Position numbers and translations under genes: made by a program
Shown: positions 58,251 to 64,000 of the stretch, piece by piece
Layout of the letters: every line of letters starts with the position of its first letter
Numbering within the stretch: the first letter of the stretch is position 1
NCBI GenBank assembly: GCA_029379385.1
Contig: CM055606.1
Location: forward strand, 2,728,001-2,792,000
Direction: 5' to 3'
Origin: Quillaja saponaria
Taxonomy: Eukaryota > Streptophyta > Magnoliopsida > Fabales > Quillajaceae
Length of the DNA: 64,000 bases
The notes under the pieces: model-generated
Database searches by the model: none
Told to the model about the DNA's origin: nothing
Seen by the model: only the letters and a program-made list of their open reading frames with translations

Positions 58251-58499
58251 ATTTTTTTTATAATTAGTGTTCTTAGAACTTGCTCTGCCAGTTAGATTGG
58301 GAAACCTAAAAATCAACCTAAATACCCGACTGACTCACCTTTTGAACTAGATTTGGTTAAACTCTGTCAAAATTTGTGTAATCCAGTCAGGTTTAAGAAG
58401 GACGGGTGGTCAAAATAATTACGAGTTTGGTGCGTTGATCTAGTTGACATAATGAGTGACCCTCTTCTTCTTTCGAGTTAATGTTCAGGAGAGGTTAGA

Positions 58500-59065
58500 A
58501 AACATTGATAATTATTGTTCATTGACATTAATTTCAGTGTTAAGAATTAATGAGATTTTAATATTTAATAATTATATCTATTACACCTTAATAAGCATTA
58601 TAATTTTATTTGTTAAAAAATTTCTTAAATCAAAAGTAAAATTTAATGTGTTGTTATATTTTGGCACTTGTTAATTAAGATAATATATCTCCAAATTTGT
58701 TTACATTTAATGCAATAAATGATAGGTTTTTTCAATAAGTGACAATACTATGCAATAAATGATTTATTCTTTTGAAATGTTTACATGTTCAAATATTACA
58801 TTTATTTTGTCTTAATAAATCTCCTTAAGATACTTATCACAACAAACTGATACTATTAAATGTTTTAAAACATGAAACAAGCCATCTAGACTCAGATTGT
58901 TTTCTAGTATCCACAGCCTAGTAGTTGTGGCAATATATTAAAAGTTTTAAATTATTGTTTATTGACATTAATTTTAGTGCTAAGAAATGGATGAATTATT
59001 ACTCTTAAAAATATTAATAATTATATTTATTATATTTTAACAAATATTATTTTAATTTTAAGTGA
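58500..59065. repeat. Two diverged direct copies of a roughly 110-bp AT-rich block
   Basis: The copy at 58505-58615 (attattgttcattgacatta, then aataattatatctattaca) matches 58951-59062 (attattgtttattgacatta, then aataattatatttattata). Non-coding and of unknown origin. Confidence 0.5.
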
Positions 59066-59797
59066 GAATTACAATTATATACTAACTACATTAACTTAAC
59101 AGTTATTTTTAGGACATCATTAGATTGTAACACCTATGTTTCTGCTACCAATACATCCTTACCTACTAAACCATTAAATCTTCAAATCAATAATAAAAAT
59201 ACAAAACTCTAAACCATGATTTATTGAGAAGCATGAATGGAAGAGAAATTTCAGCTCATAATTATCAAAGTAAATAATAATTTTTTTTTTCTATTCCATG
59301 CTCACTAGCACATGATAATGAGTATTTAATAAGCATTTAACACCTTATTTTTTTTATTTTTTTATAGGAATATGTTCCTATTTATTAGTCTTGGAGTCCC
59401 CATTTTATATTATGATACTAATACCTCTAAACTAAATTCATTATTTTATTTAAGTAATTATTTCTAATATAATTTTAACTCAGGTTAGGATTAGGGTTAG
59501 AGAGATTTATTTAATATATATTTTTATTTATTTTTATTTTAAGAAAAATTACAGAAGCACATGCAACAATAAATTTAATTAATAAACAGTGAAAGAGGAA
59601 AAACTTGCATTCATCAACATACCAGCGGTTTGAAACTGAAGAAACTTAAAAGAAAAATAAAAACTTGCAGAAATTTTGAATGAAACCACTATGATCTTCA
59701 TTTATTTCTGATCTTAACCACACTATTTAAATAATTCAAAGTGTGTTGTTTTCCTCAACAAGCAAAGACCAATTCACCTTTATCAAATATCATCATC
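59066..59797. other. Upstream region of the prolamin-like gene
   Basis: AT-rich. tatttaaataa at 59724-59734 could serve as a TATA box about 70 bp before the ATG. No other gene. Confidence 0.4.
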
Positions 59798-60649
59798 ATG
59801 GCTTGCTTCAACATTTTCTTAATTTTGTTGGCTTTATCTGCCTCTACCTTTGTTGGTAGAATCTCGGCTAATGATAATCATCTGGAAAAATGCAAGAAGC
59901 AGATTGGACTTTATTGTGTAAAACAAGCATTTAATAAGATTTTACTCAATAGAGGAAGTATGAATCAAGATTGTTGCTATAAACTTGTTCAAATGGGAAA
60001 ATCTTGTCATACTAATCTTGTGAAGGATTTTATCGCCTCCCACCCCGGGTTTAAGAAATCCAATACAACCAAAGTTTTGACCAGAAGTGACAAGGTTTTC
60101 TTCAAGTGTCAGCAAGTTACAAAACCAGCTGCAGATGACAAGATTTTGAGCAAATGCAAAGAAAAAATAGGGTCTCAATGTGCAATAGAAGTGTATAATA
60201 GATTATTCTTCGATAAAACTATCAAAAACGTCCATTGTTGTGGGAAGCTAGTTGAAATGGGTCACTCCTGTCATACTGATTTAGTGAAGGAAGCTCTTCT
60301 CACTAAACCCGAGTTACGACAAAAAATTGCATCCCAAGTTTTGGTTAAGAGCGACAAGATTTTCAATACTTGTAAGAAAGTTTCAAAAGATGAGAATGAC
60401 AGGGTTGTGGGAGAGTGCAAAGAAAGAATAGGCACTCAATGTCGGAAACAAGTATTTGATAAAATCTTATATGCCAAGAATATCACTAGGGATTGTTGCC
60501 GTAAGCTTGTGCAAATGGGTAAATCTTGCCATACTAAATTGGTGAAAGGTGGAATATTTTCTAGACCTGAGTTTAAGAAAGCAGACACACAAAAGGTTTT
60601 GGCAAAGAGCGATAAAGTTTTTGAAAATTGTAAGAAAACTTTGAACTGA
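59798..60649 (+). CDS. Secreted triple prolamin-like domain protein (DD11/EC1-related)
   Basis: An intronless gene of 283 aa. The first 24 residues (MACFNIFLILLALSASTFVG) form a signal peptide. Three tandem domains follow, each with six cysteines in the same pattern: C32, C40, C59, C60, C70, C104; C120, C128, C147, C148, C158, C192; C207, C215, C233, C234, C244, C278. Each contains CC.KLV.MG.SCHT.LVK and ends with SDK(V/I)F..C. The CC and six-Cys pattern is that of the plant prolamin-like family (ECA1 gametogenesis-related, DOWN-REGULATED IN DIF1 11-like). Family members are small secreted proteins, many expressed in the female gametophyte. The domains are about 88 residues apart, so this is an internal triplication. 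The start is ATG 59798, because the in-frame upstream codons have no ATG and are hydrophilic. Function is unproven. Confidence 0.88.
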   Translation: MACFNIFLILLALSASTFVGRISANDNHLEKCKKQIGLYCVKQAFNKILLNRGSMNQDCCYKLVQMGKSCHTNLVKDFIASHPGFKKSNTTKVLTRSDKVFFKCQQVTKPAADDKILSKCKEKIGSQCAIEVYNRLFFDKTIKNVHCCGKLVEMGHSCHTDLVKEALLTKPELRQKIASQVLVKSDKIFNTCKKVSKDENDRVVGECKERIGTQCRKQVFDKILYAKNITRDCCRKLVQMGKSCHTKLVKGGIFSRPEFKKADTQKVLAKSDKVFENCKKTLN

Positions 60650-61307
60650 TGTATTTCTCTCCTTTCTGGGTAGTAATAAAACCATTATTCGTTTTTTTGT
60701 TCTTTACATTGATGTACTTGAAATTATTTCTTTTCCTTTCACACAAGTTTAGTACACATCCTACTATAACAGAAGCCAGAAGACAATGTACCTAGCAGCA
60801 GAGAGAAAGAGATGTTGGTGTCAAGCAACCCAATCATATAAGATTATAGATCAGCCTACACCAAAGAATTTATAAGGTCTTCAAAATTGAAGCCAATATT
60901 ATTCCATTTATCAGGTCTTCAAAATTGAATGCCACGGTTGCTTCAAAAGAAGTTATATTCACTGCCATGTAGCATGCACCCAAACTTCCTTGTCCCTCTG
61001 TAATGGCAGGTCCAAATAACCATATCTGAAATAAACTTTATGGGTGACACACAAGAGATAAAGGAAATGCACAACTACGACATATAGTTAAATAGAGATG
61101 ATGGAAACAATTATATCTGCATTTAATTCATAAATAATTTCCAATTTTTGCAGTTATATACAATATCAAGTATCAGTACCACTATCAGATATATCTACAA
61201 ATAGATTGCCACGGTTGCTTTTTGGTTCAGGACTTGGGGATGAAATACAGAGGGACAGACATACAGAAACCTCTTTGGTAGATTGCCAAGGCCCTACGAA
61301 TGCCTTG
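60650..61307. other. Convergent region between the prolamin-like and PPR genes
   Basis: 3'UTRs of two tail-to-tail genes. aggtcttcaaaattgaa occurs twice (60870 and 60913), a minor direct repeat. No further gene. Confidence 0.45.
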
Positions 61308-63197
61308 CTACCAGTAATCTTTACAGGAACACTCTCCCCTTCTAAAATGGTGGAAACGATTTCTGTCCCTCACAATTATTTCACGATCAAAAATCTTGGA
61401 GATGAACTTGCTAGCTTGGTGACAATCTTTACAGACTCGCAAGTTCTTTGAGATGCGAAGAGTTTCCCCTGATTTAGTCTTTAATAAGCCGTAGGCAATA
61501 GCTAGTTTCTCACTGTGGTAATTCAATGGATTCTCTCTCTCTTCCTCAACAAGATCGTGCAGTAGGCCATCCGTGTCAGGAACATAGCCAACCAATCTTA
61601 TGGATTCTAACATCTCATCAAGTTTGGCATAAATGGCTTTAGCTTCAGGATGAGCCCTTCCCCCAGCAATAAATTCATTAACAACACCTTCCAATTCGAT
61701 CATGGAAAAGCCAGGAGCCTTCTTCACCCCTCTATCATTCATTAATTTCCTCATATTAGCAACATCTTCCCATCTACCAGCATTGGCATATAAATTAGAT
61801 AATAACACATATCGCCCACTATTACCAGGCTCTAGTTCAATCACTCTCTTCCCTACTTGCTCTCCTAGCTCGATGTTTCCATGAATTTTACATGCTCCCA
61901 GAAGGGCACCCAGTACACCTGCATCAGGGCTCATGGGCATCTCATCTATGAGCTTTCTTGCTTCCTCTAGCATTCCAGCCCTTCCGAGCAGATCAACCAT
62001 GCATCCAAAATGCTCCTTCCTGGGTTCAATAGCATGAATGTCTATCATGTAACGGAAGTAATAACGCCCCTCCTCAACCAACCCCGAGTGGGCACATGCA
62101 CTGAGGACATTCAGAAAGGTGATATTGTCAGGAGCTATCATCTCCCTCTCCATCTCCATGAAAATCTTAATGGCATCCTCTCCTTTCCCATGCATTGCTA
62201 GCCCTCCAATCATGCAGTTCCATGAAGAAATTCCTTTATCTGGCAAGCTACTAAAAACTTCAAATGCCTTCTCCAGACAGCCACACTTACAATACATGTC
62301 AATAATAGTTGTTGCAAGTTTTGGGTCCAATTCAATCCCACTCTTATCTATATATCTATGAATCCACTTCCCCTGCTCCAGAGCTCCTAATCCTGTACAT
62401 GCAGATAACATACTAGCAGCCACAAACTTATCCAAGACCACATTTTCTGCCCTCATCCTATTGAATAAAGAAAATGCCTTGTGGAAACGATTGCTCTGGA
62501 CATAAGATGCAATCATAGCATTCCAAGAAACAGAATTTTTCTCGGGCATCAGCTCAAAAACTTCAAAAGCCTCATCAACAAGCCCCCATTGAGAGTATCC
62601 AGTAATCAAAGTGGTCCAAGACACTACATCCTGCACTGGCATCTTATCAAAGACCCTTTTTGCTTCATCTAAAGATTGAAAATTCACATACATATGAATC
62701 AAATTGTTCAGGGAAAACCCATCAGCTGCAAACCCAAATTTCAAAATGTGGGCATGGACTTGTTTTCCTTCTCCAATAGCATTATCAATGCAGCAAGCTC
62801 TTATAACAGATGGGAATGTAAAATTATTGGGTTCCACATATTCTTCCAACATTTGCAAGTACAAGAGAATGCAATTTCTGGGGAGTTGGGATTGCAAATA
62901 ACCTCTCATTATGGTGTTGTAGACAAATGCATCTGGGTTAGGAATTGTGTCGAACACTTGGAGAGCATAGTCCAAATTGCCGTTTGGTGACACTGCACAG
63001 AACTTGATGATTCGACCCATTGCATCGTTGTCAGCTGAGAGGCCTAGTCGAATGAATAGAGATTGATATTGCTTGAGTTGGGCCATGGTTGAGCATGATT
63101 CAAGTTGGTGTCGGAATTTTAAAAACTGAGTCTTGGGCGAGCTTAGGCTCAGAGAGGGTGGGCTTGACTGGAGAACCTGAAGCTGAGGCATAGCCAT
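61308..63197 (-). CDS. DYW-type pentatricopeptide repeat protein (organelle RNA editing factor)
   Basis: An intronless gene of 629 aa starting MAMPQLQ. PLS-type PPR motifs run from about residue 50 to 440, seen as DAFVYNTIMRGYLQ, VVSWTTLITGYSQWG, SVSWNAMIASYVQ, GISSWNCMIGGLAMHGK and DNITFLNVLSACAHSG. E and E+ regions follow (NSGRYVLLSNLYANAGRWED and KKAPGFSMIELEG). The C-terminal DYW deaminase-like domain has the HSE motif (H561, E563), CKDCH (C589, C592) and ends GECSCKDYW, so all zinc ligands are present. Such proteins bind specific sites in mitochondrial or plastid transcripts and catalyse or direct C-to-U editing. Targeting is not evident; the N-terminus is Ser-rich and lacks acidic residues, compatible with either organelle. 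The target transcript cannot be stated. Confidence 0.95.
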   Translation of the reverse strand: MAMPQLQVLQSSPPSLSLSSPKTQFLKFRHQLESCSTMAQLKQYQSLFIRLGLSADNDAMGRIIKFCAVSPNGNLDYALQVFDTIPNPDAFVYNTIMRGYLQSQLPRNCILLYLQMLEEYVEPNNFTFPSVIRACCIDNAIGEGKQVHAHILKFGFAADGFSLNNLIHMYVNFQSLDEAKRVFDKMPVQDVVSWTTLITGYSQWGLVDEAFEVFELMPEKNSVSWNAMIASYVQSNRFHKAFSLFNRMRAENVVLDKFVAASMLSACTGLGALEQGKWIHRYIDKSGIELDPKLATTIIDMYCKCGCLEKAFEVFSSLPDKGISSWNCMIGGLAMHGKGEDAIKIFMEMEREMIAPDNITFLNVLSACAHSGLVEEGRYYFRYMIDIHAIEPRKEHFGCMVDLLGRAGMLEEARKLIDEMPMSPDAGVLGALLGACKIHGNIELGEQVGKRVIELEPGNSGRYVLLSNLYANAGRWEDVANMRKLMNDRGVKKAPGFSMIELEGVVNEFIAGGRAHPEAKAIYAKLDEMLESIRLVGYVPDTDGLLHDLVEEERENPLNYHSEKLAIAYGLLKTKSGETLRISKNLRVCKDCHQASKFISKIFDREIIVRDRNRFHHFRRGECSCKDYW

Positions 63198-64000
63198 CTT
63201 TCGTCTTGGATTATCTAACTGTCAACCATCACATATTTAGATTTTAGGCAAACCGTGAGAAGAAGCATGATTCTCTTTACTGGTTGCGGAACTGGAAGCT
63301 TAAATTCCGTCGGTCTTCCTCTAGAATGGTTAGATCTGAAAAGTATTCAAAGGAAAATTGAAGAGTGGAAAAGAATTAGTACGTGATTATGCAGCTGGTA
63401 TAAACTATTGCACAAATTGATTAGGGGCAATTTAAACTCAAACCCGTCACCCAAATAAGAAAAAGAAAGCATGTTCACATCCAAAACAGTCAATAAAAAA
63501 ACAGAAAAATGGACATGTGAGCTTAATAGTTACTGCTTGATTAATTATGGAGGTCATTTACAGTATCCTGGAGACCTTATAGAACAAGTAAGGAATTCTC
63601 AATGAGATGAAAACATCAGCAACATCAGCATGACATCCACTTCTATCAATTTCACTTAATTCCTAAAAGCATCCGCAATGACATCCCTTTTTATCAAGTT
63701 TCACTTAATTCCATCCATTTTCATCTCTTCCATGCATATCCTTAAACTCAGCTGAGTATTAGATATAAGTTTTATACTTATTAGGTTATCAAAGAATCAC
63801 ACTGTTGTTATGAAATGAGACTCGCATGAAGATAAAAAAAAAAGGGACAGATAAGCTTACATGAATCATCCACACTTGACAGTTGATTAGTGAGTTAATT
63901 TTATCAATATTCTGAAGAAGGAACAAATCAATGTAATTCAATAAAGAACAAAGTTTCTAAAAAAAAAAAATGGGAGTTAAAAAAAGTGGTTCCATTGAGA
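63198..64000. other. Upstream region of the PPR gene
   Basis: Promoter and intergenic DNA. It contains a 48-bp-period direct duplication at 63630-63715: atgacatcc, tatcaa and tttcacttaattcc occur in both copies. No gene seen. Confidence 0.5.

Noticed and set aside
61702..62990. Several plus-strand ORFs opposite the PPR gene
   Set aside because: Frame shadows of an uninterrupted 629-codon PPR gene.
1..64000. A prokaryote-like system (CRISPR, toxin-antitoxin, defence island) or recent organelle DNA insertion
   Set aside because: No direct-repeat/spacer structure, no operon, no rRNA or plastid/mitochondrial gene; all recognisable genes are plant nuclear.

Overview
This is nuclear DNA of a flowering plant, almost certainly a eudicot. 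The genes are split by short AT-rich GT-AG introns, the intergenic DNA is AT-rich and full of decayed transposons, and several families are typical of or confined to land plants (DYW-type PPR, NINJA/AFP-type EAR adaptor, POLAR-like, organellar glycine-rich RRM, egg-cell/DD11-like prolamin-like). I cannot name the species. There is no CRISPR array, operon or prokaryotic feature, and I found no rRNA or tRNA gene.

Layout. 1-2281 (+): last exon of a POLAR-like gene. 3224-6400 (-): mitochondrial-type glycine-rich RRM protein with a 5'UTR intron and a telo-box. 7120-8454 (+): intronless presenilin. 9690-11780 (+): decayed MUSTANG/MuDR-like gene. 12355-12989: an 83-bp tandem duplication and a TRIM-like LTR relic. 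13740-16574 (+): Ser-rich protein with internal repeats and a Cys-rich C-terminus. 16966-17733: Tourist-like MITE. 18470-19208: a short tandem array and a candidate LTR. 20779-24257 (+): RPA1, rebuilt as 12 exons. 25444-30726 (-): glycerophosphodiester phosphodiesterase, 8 exons, with a P1BS motif upstream. 33600-36082 (-): 5'-truncated RTE-type LINE with an open ORF and a perfect 19-bp target-site duplication. 37681-38845 (+): PIF/Harbinger transposase pseudogene. 41049-45670 (-): NINJA/AFP-family gene with a 3.5-kb intron carrying a 206-bp tandem duplication. 47825-50981 (+): near full-length but decayed RTE LINE with a perfect 20-bp target-site duplication. 51950-54799: a CACTA terminus, a threefold degenerate repeat and a 1.7-kb element with long inverted repeats. 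55125-56701 (+): MBD-like protein, 6 exons. 57476-58190: an array of about 170-bp repeats. 59798-60649 (+): secreted protein with three prolamin-like domains. 61308-63197 (-): intronless DYW-type PPR editing factor.

The genes are ordinary, separately regulated plant loci. They cover asymmetric division, organelle RNA editing, membrane proteolysis, DNA replication and repair, phospholipid and phosphate recycling, hormone co-repression, chromatin and reproduction. Nothing suggests they act as one pathway. The less usual content is the repeat and transposon layer and two proteins built from internal tandem repeats. I did not find evidence for a wholly new biological system. All exon models were assembled by eye from splice consensus, reading-frame closure and family similarity. 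Every multi-exon CDS given here closes exactly in frame.
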